A stretch of DNA of 61,762 nucleotides from Aquincola tertiaricarbonis (GTDB lineage: Bacteria > Pseudomonadota > Gammaproteobacteria > Burkholderiales > Burkholderiaceae_C), in the NCBI RefSeq assembly GCF_000969605.1, contig NZ_JZUE01000030.1, positions 1 through 61,762 on the forward strand, written 5' to 3'. Of this stretch, positions 17,982 through 27,357 are shown in pieces (the stretch's first letter is position 1; each line of letters opens with the position of its first letter). A model generated the notes under the pieces. The model did not search any database, was not told the DNA's origin, and worked only from the letters and a program-made list of their open reading frames with translations. The translations under genes were made by a program, and so were the position numbers.

Positions 17982-19253
17982 CTACCAAGGGGCTTGGCGC
18001 GGCGGATCCAGGCACAGTCGACGCAGCTGGGCTGCCACGTCTTGGATGAGGAGCGGCTTGGCGAGGAACGTGTCCATGCCCGCGGCCAGTGATGCGGTTC
18101 GGTTGGCGTCCGTTGCATCTGCGCTGGCGCCGAGGATCGGAAACGGCGCGATGCGCCCCGCACGCTGCCCGTCACGGATGCGCCGCGTTGCTTCGATGCC
18201 GTCCATGCCCGGCATGTTGACGTCCATGAGCACGGCTGCCGGAGCCTCCTGTTCGCAGATGTGCACCGCCTGCAGGCCATCGTCGGCTTGCACGGGCTCG
18301 TAGCCCATCGCCTCGGCCATGGCGCTCATGACGGCCTGGTTCACGGGGTTGTCGTCAACGATCAGCAGCTTGCGCATCGGTTGGGCGTCCCGCAGGGGAT
18401 CGCTCAGGGTGTCGACGTCAAACGCCGGCTCCTGCGCCGCCGTCAGCAGCGCGATCTCCCACGGACTGAGCGGGAAAGCAAGGACGCGCCATCCCACCGG
18501 CACCTGCTCAAAGATCGGGTTGCCCAGCGGCGTGCAGAGCACACGCGTGGTGGCCGCTGGATACGGCAGATCCAGCCATTCGGTGGTCAGCGCCGGCAGG
18601 CTGGCTGTCATCTCGTAGGCAATGACCAACGCCGGCGGCTCGGTGAGCAGGCGGGATCGACTGCTGGCGATCGGTGACTGCGGACCGCAGGTCCGCACTC
18701 GCCAGCCGAAGCGCTCGAGCCTGCGGCGCAGGCTGTCACCCGCCGGCTCTTGAGGCAGACGCGCCCACGCCACCGCACCCTGCGCGTTGGGCAGGCGGAG
18801 ATCGCGCACGGCGATGGCTTGACACGGCAGCCGCGCGTCCAGCACGAAGCCCTCGAACTCGTCATGCACCAACCGGAGGGTGGCCGCGGTGATGGGGCAG
18901 TTGCCGGCGCAAATGCGCAACGTGCCCTGGGACGCCATGGATGTGTGCACGCCAAGCGCGCGCAGAGCGCGATCGAGGCGGTCGCCCCGCGCCGCCGCCC
19001 CCGCGCCGGTGACGCGAAGTGTGGGGAAGCCCTTGTCATCGACGGATCCCAGCACCGAAATGAGGCCTGCGTCCAGCAGGTCCAACGCGCCGAGCAGCAA
19101 TCGGTGCAGGCAGCGCACCACGGGGTCTGCATCCCCGTGCACGCGCAGCGTGACCACCTCAAGGTCGAAAGTGCAGGCCAACTGCTGCGCCACGATGCGC
19201 GGCGCCACCATCCGCGCGCTGTGGGTCAGGCACTCCGCAAAATCGAACGTCAT
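17982..19253 (-). CDS. Degenerate hybrid kinase with intact C-terminal receiver
   Basis: In this 423-residue protein, the region at about 60-115 (VVRCLHRLLLGALDLLDAGLIS, then GFPTLRVTGAG) resembles the N-box part of a kinase ATPase domain but lacks the catalytic Asn and glycine-rich boxes. No His-box is present. Residues about 150-285 look like a receiver that lost its acidic pocket. The last 130 residues form a normal receiver with LLIVDDNPVNQAV, acceptor Asp in VLMDVNMPGMDG, and Lys in FLAKPLL. It therefore probably receives phosphate from another kinase or acts as a scaffold. The N-terminus is shorter than in complete hybrids. Confidence 0.75.
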   Translation of the reverse strand: MTFDFAECLTHSARMVAPRIVAQQLACTFDLEVVTLRVHGDADPVVRCLHRLLLGALDLLDAGLISVLGSVDDKGFPTLRVTGAGAAARGDRLDRALRALGVHTSMASQGTLRICAGNCPITAATLRLVHDEFEGFVLDARLPCQAIAVRDLRLPNAQGAVAWARLPQEPAGDSLRRRLERFGWRVRTCGPQSPIASSRSRLLTEPPALVIAYEMTASLPALTTEWLDLPYPAATTRVLCTPLGNPIFEQVPVGWRVLAFPLSPWEIALLTAAQEPAFDVDTLSDPLRDAQPMRKLLIVDDNPVNQAVMSAMAEAMGYEPVQADDGLQAVHICEQEAPAAVLMDVNMPGMDGIEATRRIRDGQRAGRIAPFPILGASADATDANRTASLAAGMDTFLAKPLLIQDVAAQLRRLCLDPPRQAPW

Positions 19254-19632
19254 GGGCTGGCCTCAAGCGCGGGGCAAAGGGAGCTCTTGTAGCGACTGGA
19301 GCACGCCGTGTCGAGCCCTGGGCGCATATTCACGACTGACGCCACCGAGAAGAAGAATTTTGAAACAAGCACCTGTGAGGGCACCACCTACGCGTCGTGC
19401 GTCGCCCGACGCTTGTCACCCTGTTCTCCGCAATCGGCGCGGCCGCTTCAAGGGTCAACCGAGCAGCGATGGACGTACAAGCGTCTACTTGCTGGGCGCA
19501 GAAGGCGGACGCCGTGTTCGCGTGCCGCCTGCACTTGAACGAGTCACGTCTTCGTGGCATCGCCCTCAACGGGCGATGGGGTGTCACGACCAGCACAGCA
19601 GCGCACGTCTGCAGACGCAACAGGGCCCAACG
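19254..19632. other. No gene recognised
   Basis: This stretch between two minus-strand genes holds no frame of clear protein quality. Its GC content appears somewhat lower than in the neighbouring genes. Confidence 0.35.
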
Positions 19633-19977
19633 CTAACGTCTGCGCAGTGCCGTCGAGACGCGCGTCGCTGAGGTTGACCAGGCCGGGTTCAGCAGATCGA
19701 CCCCGACCCCTTTGCACTTGATCCATGGGCCGCCCGGGTGGCCCGTGCCATCCCACGCGGCGAGCGCCGCCCGAGCGTCGTGCTCGTGTTCATAACAGTA
19801 GCGGCGCTGGTACCCGTTCTTGTTCACTGCTACCGCCAAAGCGGTCGTGAAGGCAAAGGGTTGCAGCGCACACACCACGCCAGCTTTGAGCACGAGATCG
19901 GTGTAGCGCAATGCATGCAAAGCGCTCCAGAGCCGGGCGTCCGGTGCCTCAGGGGTCATCGGTCCTGTGGAGTCCAT
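19633..19977 (-). CDS. Hypothetical protein
   Basis: The 114-residue product contains ARLWSALHALRYTDLVLKAGVV, then NKNGYQRRYCYEHEHDARAALAAWDGTGHPGGPWIKCKG. The latter half reads like a compact conserved domain of unknown function, of the kind often found in accessory regions and prophages. No signal or membrane segment is visible. A second ATG six residues in is an alternative start. Confidence 0.55.
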   Translation of the reverse strand: MDSTGPMTPEAPDARLWSALHALRYTDLVLKAGVVCALQPFAFTTALAVAVNKNGYQRRYCYEHEHDARAALAAWDGTGHPGGPWIKCKGVGVDLLNPAWSTSATRVSTALRRR

Positions 19978-20272
19978 GCCCTAGTCTAAAGCGGCTCGCG
20001 GGACAAGCATCGGGCGCTGCGCACGACGCGGCGCTTCAGGTGCCACGTGCAATGAGCCACGTGACATCGACCGATCCCGTCTGGGGGGCTGCAGGCCGTC
20101 AGGGCGGCCGGCCAGCGTCACTTTTGCGTGCCATGTCCGGCGATACGGGGCCTTACGGCAACCGGTGCTCACACTCTGGCGCACACCCCCTAGATTGCCG
20201 CGCGCGCTGCGGATCAGTGAACGTTAGATTGATGGCGTGTGTCCGAGCAGCACAACGCAGGGGAGCAGTGCC

Positions 20273-20845
20273 ATGTCCAGATTCCGAGTGGTTCGACGAT
20301 GGGGCGTGACCCTCTCGATGGGGTTGGCACTGGCAAGCGGGCAAGCAGCGGTGATTTTGACGGGTTCTCCTACGATGACCACGCCACCTGAAATGCTTGA
20401 CCCGCTGGGCAGCTTGGGCGGCGGTCTGGGCGCCGGCCAGTTCTTGGTTCCCGTGCGCTATGAGGATTTCGCGGCGCTCGCACAGTGGCACTTCAGCCTT
20501 GACTACGACGTCACCGTGGCGGCTCCCTTCGATGCCGGTGGCCTCCATCAATCCGTCTATGCGGCCGTGTCCGCAGGCACGCCTTCACAGATCACGTCCA
20601 GCGGCGTGCAGGAACCGGGTCGCCTCACCGACATCTCCGGTTTCTTCGAGGTTCCTCGCGACGGCGATGGGACCTTGGCGTATGTGCTGTTTGTGTACCT
20701 TGCCGGCCGTGAGGGCGCGGACCCGGACGTTCGGGTCCTAGACGACGTGCCGACGGAAGTGCCGGCGCCGGCCACGCTCGTCTTGGTGCTCGTTGCACTG
20801 GCCGCGTTGCACCGCACTGGCCGCAGGCAGCCGGTGTTCCGCTAG
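20273..20845 (+). CDS. PEP-CTERM-like secreted protein
   Basis: The 190-residue protein starts at ATG 20273, with GGGAG just upstream. It has a signal peptide (about 1-28, RRWGVTLSMGLALASGQAA). The C-terminal sorting signal consists of the short motif VPAP, a hydrophobic helix (ATLVLVLVALAALH) and an Arg-rich tail (RTGRRQ). That is the PEP-CTERM arrangement processed by exosortase, with Ala in place of the usual Glu. The central part is a short Asp/Gly-containing beta-rich domain. Such proteins are exopolysaccharide-associated surface proteins in Burkholderiales. Confidence 0.72.
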   Translation: MSRFRVVRRWGVTLSMGLALASGQAAVILTGSPTMTTPPEMLDPLGSLGGGLGAGQFLVPVRYEDFAALAQWHFSLDYDVTVAAPFDAGGLHQSVYAAVSAGTPSQITSSGVQEPGRLTDISGFFEVPRDGDGTLAYVLFVYLAGREGADPDVRVLDDVPTEVPAPATLVLVLVALAALHRTGRRQPVFR

Positions 20846-21333
20846 CAGAGCGTTGTGGTGGTCGTCCCTAGGCGTCGCCGTTGGGGTCGGCTTAGGCTCG
20901 AAACGGTGCGTTGACCGTCCGCTTCGTGGACACGCCTGTGGCTCGCCGAGGGGAGGGCAGGCCTGCAGTTTGCTTGAAAGGGTGCGTTCGACGGGGGCGA
21001 TCGCCCGCCGCCGTGCAGCGACAGTCCGCTGCCATGATTGCCGCGGGCCGGCAGCACCGCCATACCCTAGGGCAGGCGTCCGCAAAGCGGACGTAGATAA
21101 CGCGCTTCCGGCCAAGAGGGTGCGTCTGGCGTTCGGCCAAACGTCGGACTCCAGCTGGTTAGGACCTTCGACCAGGCCATCTTCAACGGTTGCGCCAACT
21201 TTATTGCGGTCGCTGGGAACGGTGAGGCGGCCGACCCCAAACCAGTCGTTCTATAACCTTCGACATGAGCAACGTGTCCTGCCATTCCGGGGTAGGTCCG
21301 CTCGACATCGGATCTAGCTGCTGACGCCACAAC
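20846..21333. other. No gene recognised
   Basis: Frames are short and inconsistent. The stretch marks the start of a decayed zone that extends to about 22.6 kb. Confidence 0.35.
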
Positions 21334-21582
21334 TCAGGGACCTTCTTCATTGCGGCGGTGCGAAGATTTCTTGGTTGTTCTCTTGGATGCCGGCCCACTC
21401 TTAGGAGCGATCAGCTGCCGAGTACGCTCGACAACGCTGCGCAGTTCTAGTGTCTGTGCGTTGATGAACTCAGCATCTGGGACTTCGATGCCGTGGACCA
21501 ACTGGTTCTTAAATCGGCGGAGGCGCTCTGCTGCTTCAATCAAGTCTAACGGCGCGTCCGCAACGGACTTGAGCACTCGCAT
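21334..21582 (-). pseudogene. C-terminal fragment of a HEPN-like protein
   Basis: The 82 residues include LDLIEAAERLRRFKNQLVHGIEV, with an R-x6-H arrangement followed by VHG. This is the signature of HEPN-like helical domains found in nucleases and RNA-binding proteins. A basic Ser/Lys-rich tail ends the frame. The upstream part in other frames (LAIDVGASFPLALQRAQQLTG, 21597-21680) looks coding too but is interrupted by stops. This is therefore probably the remains of a longer gene. Confidence 0.4.
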
Positions 21583-21702
21583 CGGAGATACGGTTAGGAC
21601 GGCGTTCCGGTCAACTGCTGCGCCCTCTGCAAGGCCAGCGGGAACGAAGCGCCAACATCGATGGCCAACTGAACATCAAGTGACGGTCAGTTCCGCATGT
21701 GG

Positions 21703-22275
21703 TCAGGGCGCTAGTTCTGGATGTCGCTTGTGAAACGCCGCCAGCGCGTAGAGGGCGGGCGCGTACACCGCCCAGCGCGGCATGCACTTTGCCGTCCCGA
21801 TGGCATGCCATTGCATCACTTTCGCATGTCGGCGCTTCCGCGACCGCCAGTCACGGCCCGGGTATGGTTTGACGTCTATTGGGGCCGCTTGCGATGGGTT
21901 GCTCGGCTTCACGGCGTGGGCGCCCGGTACACGCTGCGCGGCAGCGTGCTGACTGGAACACCCGGTTCTTTCCTGACGTTGTTGCGCAGTTTGGTGGAGC
22001 AGGAAGTCCGCGCCGCCGTCGCCCGGCGCGGTGAGGTCGGTGCGACCACGTCGCCGGCGGTAAAGCCGCCGCATGCGACACGCGCTGTTGCTTGCGGTGC
22101 GTTGCCGGCACAGCCACCGCGACGACCGGCGGCGTTGCACGGCATCTACTGGCCGCATCCGGAGAGCTGGTATTCCTCCGCGGGCATTCCCCGCTTGCGG
22201 CAAAGCCAGGCCTCCGACTCCCCCGAGCTGTCCAACTAGTCGGACACTCGGCCATATGAGCTGCCGTTCGGGCAA
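21703..22275 (-). pseudogene. Possible remnant gene, strand uncertain
   Basis: The last 60 residues of this minus frame (MQWHAIGTAKCMPRWAVYAP, then ALYALAAFHKRHPELAP) are protein-like, while the first part is not. The plus strand frame at 21721-22239 also has a plausible stretch (VWFDVYWGRLRWVARLHGVG). I cannot decide which was coding. Both are unrecognised. Confidence 0.25.
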
Positions 22276-22292
22276 CGCTCAACTCCGGATCC

Positions 22293-22570
22293 GCTGTGGC
22301 CTCGCGACATTGGCCCCGTCAAGCGCGGCGTGTTCATCCGTCGCGGCGCGACAGTGGTCAGCTGGAAGAGGTGGTGGTGAGTGGGGCCTCACCCTGGTTG
22401 GCGAAGGCGCCTGTGCCGCCGAAGCAGCCCGGCAAGCGGCCGATCCTGACCAACAACGCCCGCTCCGAGACGATCCACAAGCTAGCCACCTACAAAGAGT
22501 CGTGGGCGCGTGGCCAGCGCGGCATCATCCTCGTCTGGTCCACGTCGAAGCGAATTTGAGAGGCATCATC
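22293..22570 (+). pseudogene. SRAP (YedK/HMCES-type) remnant
   Basis: Pieces of an SOS-response-associated peptidase, which normally crosslinks to abasic DNA, appear in three frames. They are KRGVFIRRGAT, then GGGEWGLTLVG, then SPWLAKAPVPPK followed by TNNARSETIHKLATYKESW and ARGQRGIIL. These match the N-terminal half of SRAP proteins in order. The catalytic Cys2 end, the remainder of the active site and the C-terminal half are absent. At least two frame changes show that it is inactive. Confidence 0.6.
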
Positions 22571-22697
22571 AGGTCCTCCTTCCGTGGCCATGACGGTCAG
22601 GTAAATCAAGAGCGTCCGGGTTCGGAGTGGCGCTGGCAAGCGCCATACGCCAGGGGAACTACAGCATCGGAGCCTGCCAGGGGATGATCACCATGGT

Positions 22698-23051
22698 TCA
22701 GCGTGCGTCATCGCTTGGCGGGCCGGGGTCTTCGTCCCGGCCAGGCGGAGCGCGACGCTTGCTGCCTGCCTGCGTCGCCTCCCAGGCCATGACGGCCTCT
22801 GCCGCTTGTGCGCGCGCCAGCTTCTCGTCTTCCAGCGCATCAGCCTCGGCCACGCGCCTGGCGTGCTGCCGGCGACCCACGATCATGCCGACCAGGCCGC
22901 CCAGGATGAGCCACGGGGTCGTGCTGAAGTCATCTGCTGAGGTGACACTGACGAACGCTGCCAGGCAGCCGATGAGAAAGAACGCCCACCAAGCACGATT
23001 GAACCGGTGATCCCGCTGGGCGCGGATGTTGCGCAGCTCGTTGAGATTCAC
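22698..23051 (-). CDS. Small membrane protein, paralogue of the 41.5 kb gene
   Basis: From GTG 23051 the product has 117 residues: a basic N-terminus (NELRNIRAQRDHRFNRAWW), two hydrophobic segments (FFLIGCLAAFVSV and PWLILGGLVGMIVG), then GRRQHARR and a charged helical tail. The order and residues closely match the protein encoded at 41319-41699 (MWWSIFLLGAGAAAG, PWVIVGLLVGMILGRRRH). The family is unknown to me. It follows the frameshifted gene at 23059 by seven bases and is probably co-transcribed. Confidence 0.6.
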   Translation of the reverse strand: MNLNELRNIRAQRDHRFNRAWWAFFLIGCLAAFVSVTSADDFSTTPWLILGGLVGMIVGRRQHARRVAEADALEDEKLARAQAAEAVMAWEATQAGSKRRAPPGRDEDPGPPSDDAR

Positions 23052-23058
23052 GGGCGCC

Positions 23059-23686
23059 TCACTGCACGGTGGTGAGGGAACGGAAGAGCGCCCGGGCGTC
23101 CGAGCGCACACGCTCCGCCTTCACCTGTGCCAGCCGCTGCCGGAAACGCGCAAGGTCGCGCTCGTAGCTGCACAGCAGTATCGGGACCCCGGTTGCGCGG
23201 ATGGCTGTCGGGCAGTCCAAGGCGACCAGGACCTCCGCCGGCAAGTGAGCGATGGCCCGCGCGCCGGTCAAGTCCTTGAGCCACAGCCCGAGGTGCTGGG
23301 CAGCCCTGCGCTTGGATGGCCTGTGACTGGCGTCGAGCATGCGCTTGACCGTCAGGTCCAGCCCGTAACGCGACGACGGCGTGCCGCGCTGGGCATCGGC
23401 CAACATGGCGGCCACCAGCTCGTGCCCGGTGAGCGCCGGGTCCACGACAAAGCCCGCACGCGCAGGCCCAGCTCCGTGGAGTCCTGGTACCGCAGCGCGC
23501 CACAGGCCAGCACAAACCGGTAGCCCTCCGGGCGACGTACACGGGCATGAGGTTGCCTGCGGTGTGGGCGAGCGATCCCTTCAAGGCGGCAAAGCCGGCC
23601 GTCTGCAAGGCGCTGCCGTGGCGGGCATGGCAGCGGCTGGGGGCGATGGTGCGCCGGTCGAGTGGCTGGACGGTCGGTTCGGGCAT
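23059..23686 (-). pseudogene. Frameshifted gene of unknown function
   Basis: Three consecutive frames read as one protein of about 210 residues. The first segment ends LAHTAGNLMPVYVAR. The second continues PEGYRFVLACGALRYQDSTE. The third resumes AGFVVDPALTGHELVAAMLA and runs to the stop at 23059. The breaks lie near 23535 and 23465, and each needs only one base. The C-terminal segment alone (128 residues, GTG start) is intact. This is either recent decay or sequence indels. No domain is recognised. It precedes the small membrane protein gene. Confidence 0.5.
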
Positions 23687-23926
23687 TCGTCGTCGGGTTT
23701 GCAGGCTGCCGGCTGGCTTCGTCTACATGGTGGTCATACAGCCAATCCCCTGCCAGTCACCGAGCCCCTGTGGTCACCGCTGGCCCCAGCTGTCCCCCAG
23801 CACCACAGTTAGTTTCCAGTCAGCGCTAGAAGGGCAGGGGTAACGAAATACTCGATCAAACCCGCCTCGCTCATGTTCCCATGGGCTATGCACGAGCCAG
23901 TTGGCAAATTGTCCGGTGCGCAGGCT

Positions 23927-24658
23927 TCATCGAGCCGGGACAAAACCTGCTTCAGTCAGCTTCATCGCAGACAGGTCGAGGCCCATGCGACCAGCGCCCT
24001 GTTGAATCGCCTTGGCAAGCGCGCGCAGTTGCGGCGGCGAGTTTCTGTTGTGCTCGACGGCGGCGTCGATGAACATCACCTGCACCAGGAGCGCCTCGGC
24101 GAACTCCTGCTTCGCGGCTTCGTTTGCACGTGCAATGCTGGGCGTCGCAGCGAGCGCACGACCAGCCTGGGCGCGCACCGCCTGCGCCGTCTCCCGGCTC
24201 GGGGATGGGTTGAGGCCCTGTGTCGCGTTCCAGGCCGACATCCACCACAGGGCATAGGTGTCGCCCAGGTCATCGATCCGTAGCCCCATGGGGCGGATCA
24301 TCGGCGCCACCTTCTCGATGACGTCGCCTGAGGCGAACAAGCGGGCTAAACCGTCGGCGTTTTCGGGATCAACGCTCCGGGTCTTCGCGACGAACGCTGC
24401 CAAGTTTTGCTGGCGCCGTGCCTCGGAAGGCGTAAACCGCAGCGACGTGGTCTGCGCGAGAGTCTGTTCGTCCGGGGACCCCCGCTGACCCCTCTGCTGC
24501 TGCTGCATTTGCTCGCGAAGCACAAGGCCCAGCGTGTCGGTACCTGCGATCGAAGGGGTGATCGTGCTCCACCCCATGTTCTGCGCAGCCGCAGTTTCAA
24601 GCAAGCCGGCCACCAAGACCGCCAGAGCAAGTGTCCTCTGCCAGGTACTCAATCTCAA
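23927..24658 (-). CDS. Secreted protein resembling the DUF6683 family
   Basis: The 243-residue protein uses a TTG start with GAGGAG seven bases upstream. A signal peptide covers residues 1-25 (TLALAVLVAGLLETAAAQ). The mature protein is helical, with LRFTPSEARRQQNLAAFVAK, then MGLRIDDLGDTYALWWMSAW. The second stretch resembles the DUF6683 group as I remember it. A Gln-rich stretch (EQMQQQQRGQ) precedes it. The protein is probably periplasmic with no known activity. It is divergent from the PAS kinase gene, with about 270 bp between. Confidence 0.65.
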   Translation of the reverse strand: MRLSTWQRTLALAVLVAGLLETAAAQNMGWSTITPSIAGTDTLGLVLREQMQQQQRGQRGSPDEQTLAQTTSLRFTPSEARRQQNLAAFVAKTRSVDPENADGLARLFASGDVIEKVAPMIRPMGLRIDDLGDTYALWWMSAWNATQGLNPSPSRETAQAVRAQAGRALAATPSIARANEAAKQEFAEALLVQVMFIDAAVEHNRNSPPQLRALAKAIQQGAGRMGLDLSAMKLTEAGFVPAR

Positions 24659-24931
24659 GAGCGTTCTCCTCTACGACACAGGCTGTGCCAGCTTGCGCGA
24701 ACATGACGTCTGATCAACCGACGCGAGGCGCCTGCACTTCACCCAAAAGCTTACCTCGCTGGCGCGATGCCCTCGACGCCGGATGGTGACGAATCGAAGC
24801 GCACGGCGTTGGCATCGTTCCCCTCAAGCAGCACTTCACCGTAGAGGTGTGAGCGCGGTGCGTCGCTGTAACCGGCGCTCGTCTACGGCGCGGGGCTTGC
24901 TTTCGGCTTGACCGTTGCCCGAACCTACCCA

Positions 24932-26578
24932 ATGACCGATTCCAGCAACGACATGATTGAAGACGCACTGGGCGTCTTCCACCGCACGGACTGGGCTTCC
25001 ACTCCGTTAGGGCCGCGCGAGACCTGGCCAGCCAGCCTACGGATCGCCGCATCCATCGTCATGGAGAGCCGGCTGCCGATGTACATCGCCTGGGGCCGGG
25101 AGTTCACGCAGATCTACAACGACGGCTACGCTGCCATCCTCGGGCTGAAACACCCGGCTGCGATGGGCGGCAGCGCTCGCGTCACCTGGCAGGAGATCTG
25201 GACGACGATCGCGCCGATGTGCGCGCGGGTGTTGTCAGGCGAGACGATCGGCTTCGACGGATTGAAGCTCACCATTGAAAGGTATGGCTACCCGGAGGAG
25301 TGCGTCTTCAACTTTTCGTACAGCCCGCTTCGAGACGATGGCGGGCACATCAGAGGCGTCTTCGTCACCTGCATCGAGACGACGGACCGCGAACGCACCG
25401 AGCAGCGTCTGAAGTGGAAAGCGCAGCGGTTGGCGGAGCTGGGTGAGGAGGCTGAAGCGAGGGAGCAGCAGCTGCAGGCCGTGTTGGACTCGGTGTCAGC
25501 GGCGGTCATCACGGTGGACGCTGCGTTTCGGATCACGCTGTTCAACAGGGCTGCGGAGCAGGTGTTCCGCGTGTCGTCAGCCCAGGTGATGGGGCGGCGC
25601 ATCGATGACCTGCTGCCTGAGCGATACCGCCGCGGTCACGCCGAGAAGATGGCCGGCTTCGCCATGGCGTCTGCGGGCCCGCGCCGCCAGGGCGTCGACC
25701 GCGAGTTGGTAGGGCGCCGGTGGGACGGCGAAGAGTTTCCGCTCGAGGCGTCGGTGTCCCGGGTCGGGGTGGGCAGCGACGCACTGCTCACAGTCATCTT
25801 GCGCGACGTGAGCGAAGCGCACGAACTGCGACGTGAACGCCTCGCTCGTGCGGCCGCAGAGGAAGCGAGCCAGGCGAAGTCCGAATTCCTGTCCCACCTT
25901 AGCCATGAACTGCGGACGCCGCTCAACGCCGTGATCGGGTTTTCGCAGCTATTGCGGATGCCGGGCCTGGATGCGCAGTCGGACATCGTGAGCAAGTACG
26001 CCGGTCTGATACATGACGCCGGGCAGCATCAGCTTTCGATGATCGAGCAGCTGCTGGACTTGAGCAAGATCGAAGAGCACCGACTCGAACTGAACCTGGC
26101 GCCGGCCCCGCTTGGGGAGGCCGTGGCGAGTAGTGTGGACATGGTGCGCGAGCGGGCGCGCGCGCACAGTGTCAGCATTCGGCAGCTGGTCTACGCGGGC
26201 GGCGTTGACTTGACCGTCCAGGCGGACAGAATGCGGCTGAGGCAGATTCTGCTCAACCTGCTCTCGAATGCGATCAAGTACAACCGCCCGGGTGGCGAGG
26301 TGAAGCTGAACGCCTGGAGGGAAGGGAACGACCGCGTCGTTCTGGCGGTACGAGACACTGGGCTGGGCATACCCGCTCATCTGATGCCGCGGCTGTTCGT
26401 GCCGTTCGAGCGCCTGCACCTGAGGCGCACTGGCATTGAGGGCGCGGGCATCGGGCTGGCACTGTCCCGCAAGCTCGCTCTCTCCATGAAGGGCGACCTT
26501 CGCTGCGAGAGCGTAGATGGCGTGGGCAGCACGTTCGAACTCATCCTACCGTCGTCCGCGGCGCCCGCCAGGATGTGA
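24932..26578 (+). CDS. PAS-domain sensor histidine kinase
   Basis: The 548-residue kinase is soluble, with no membrane segments. An N-terminal PAS-like sensor (about 10-140, DWASTPLGPRETWPASLRIA, then FSYSPLRDDGGHIRGV) is followed by a coiled coil and a second PAS (about 180-300, LLPERYRRGH). The kinase core follows, with H-box FLSHLSHELRTPLNAVIGFS, N-box NLLSNAIKYN, and DTGLGIP and GAGIGLALSRKL for ATP binding. All catalytic residues are visible. ATG 24932 was chosen over an upstream TTG. The first PAS resembles that of the kinase at 60392. No regulator is adjacent, but a GGDEF-like gene follows on the same strand. Confidence 0.9.
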   Translation: MTDSSNDMIEDALGVFHRTDWASTPLGPRETWPASLRIAASIVMESRLPMYIAWGREFTQIYNDGYAAILGLKHPAAMGGSARVTWQEIWTTIAPMCARVLSGETIGFDGLKLTIERYGYPEECVFNFSYSPLRDDGGHIRGVFVTCIETTDRERTEQRLKWKAQRLAELGEEAEAREQQLQAVLDSVSAAVITVDAAFRITLFNRAAEQVFRVSSAQVMGRRIDDLLPERYRRGHAEKMAGFAMASAGPRRQGVDRELVGRRWDGEEFPLEASVSRVGVGSDALLTVILRDVSEAHELRRERLARAAAEEASQAKSEFLSHLSHELRTPLNAVIGFSQLLRMPGLDAQSDIVSKYAGLIHDAGQHQLSMIEQLLDLSKIEEHRLELNLAPAPLGEAVASSVDMVRERARAHSVSIRQLVYAGGVDLTVQADRMRLRQILLNLLSNAIKYNRPGGEVKLNAWREGNDRVVLAVRDTGLGIPAHLMPRLFVPFERLHLRRTGIEGAGIGLALSRKLALSMKGDLRCESVDGVGSTFELILPSSAAPARM

Positions 26579-26790
26579 CGCGCCGGGACAGGACGCAGTC
26601 CGGTCCACTGAGGTCGTGCTGCGGCCCAGTCCCCGGCAACTGCGATGGCCACCGCCGGCTCAGTACCAAGGCGCACCCGTGCACCGCTGCCAAACGACGG
26701 GCTGGCAGGGCGTCTTAGGATGGGCGCTGCGAGCTGCGGCCGTACACCGCGGCCAGCCGGGCGCTATCGACAGCTGCGGATTCGGACGAC

Positions 26791-27357
26791 ATGGACACCA
26801 TAGACAAGACCACCGGCCTCCCAAGCAGGTTGGCCTTCGAGGCTGGGGTCGAACTTGCGATCCGGCAGGGACACGGCTTCGGCGTCTTGTTCTGCGACAT
26901 CGACCTGATGAAGCTGGTCAACGACGTGCTGGGGTACGAGGTCGGTGACCGGGTGCTGGAGCGGGCGGGCGACGCCTTGTATTCGACCCCCGACGTGTGC
27001 CTTGCGTCACGGAGCGCGAGCGATGAGTTCGCCGCGCTCGCCTTCTGTACCAAGAGTCACTTTGCCGACGTGGTCGCAGCGGCATGGACTGCGGTGACTG
27101 TTGCGCTCAAACCGTTCAGCACGGAGCAGCTTTCTGCGCGAGGTCTGGCTCGCATCGAAGTCATGCGCAGAGCAGCCTGGGATGTCGACGCCGGCCTTAC
27201 CTGGCGGCATGCTCGCCATCCCCTTGGGGTCACCATGACGGCCGTCTGGGTGCCGGCCGGTTCGGCCTTCACTGCTCAACGGCTGATCCCCATGTTGAGC
27301 GAAAGCGTTTTTGACTTGCGGATTCGGCAAGGTTCGGGGTTCACCGTGATCTTGTGA
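26791..27357 (+). CDS. GGDEF-like protein with degenerate active site
   Basis: The 188-residue product resembles a diguanylate cyclase domain. It begins DKTTGLPSRLAFEAGVE and has the metal-binding region FGVLFCDIDLMKLVND. The signature loop, however, reads SASDEFAAL instead of GGDEF, so both glycines needed for GTP binding are lost. Cyclase activity is therefore unlikely, and a regulatory or GTP-sensing role is possible. The C-terminal half is divergent. It lies about 210 bp after the PAS kinase on the same strand. Confidence 0.65.
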   Translation: MDTIDKTTGLPSRLAFEAGVELAIRQGHGFGVLFCDIDLMKLVNDVLGYEVGDRVLERAGDALYSTPDVCLASRSASDEFAALAFCTKSHFADVVAAAWTAVTVALKPFSTEQLSARGLARIEVMRRAAWDVDAGLTWRHARHPLGVTMTAVWVPAGSAFTAQRLIPMLSESVFDLRIRQGSGFTVIL

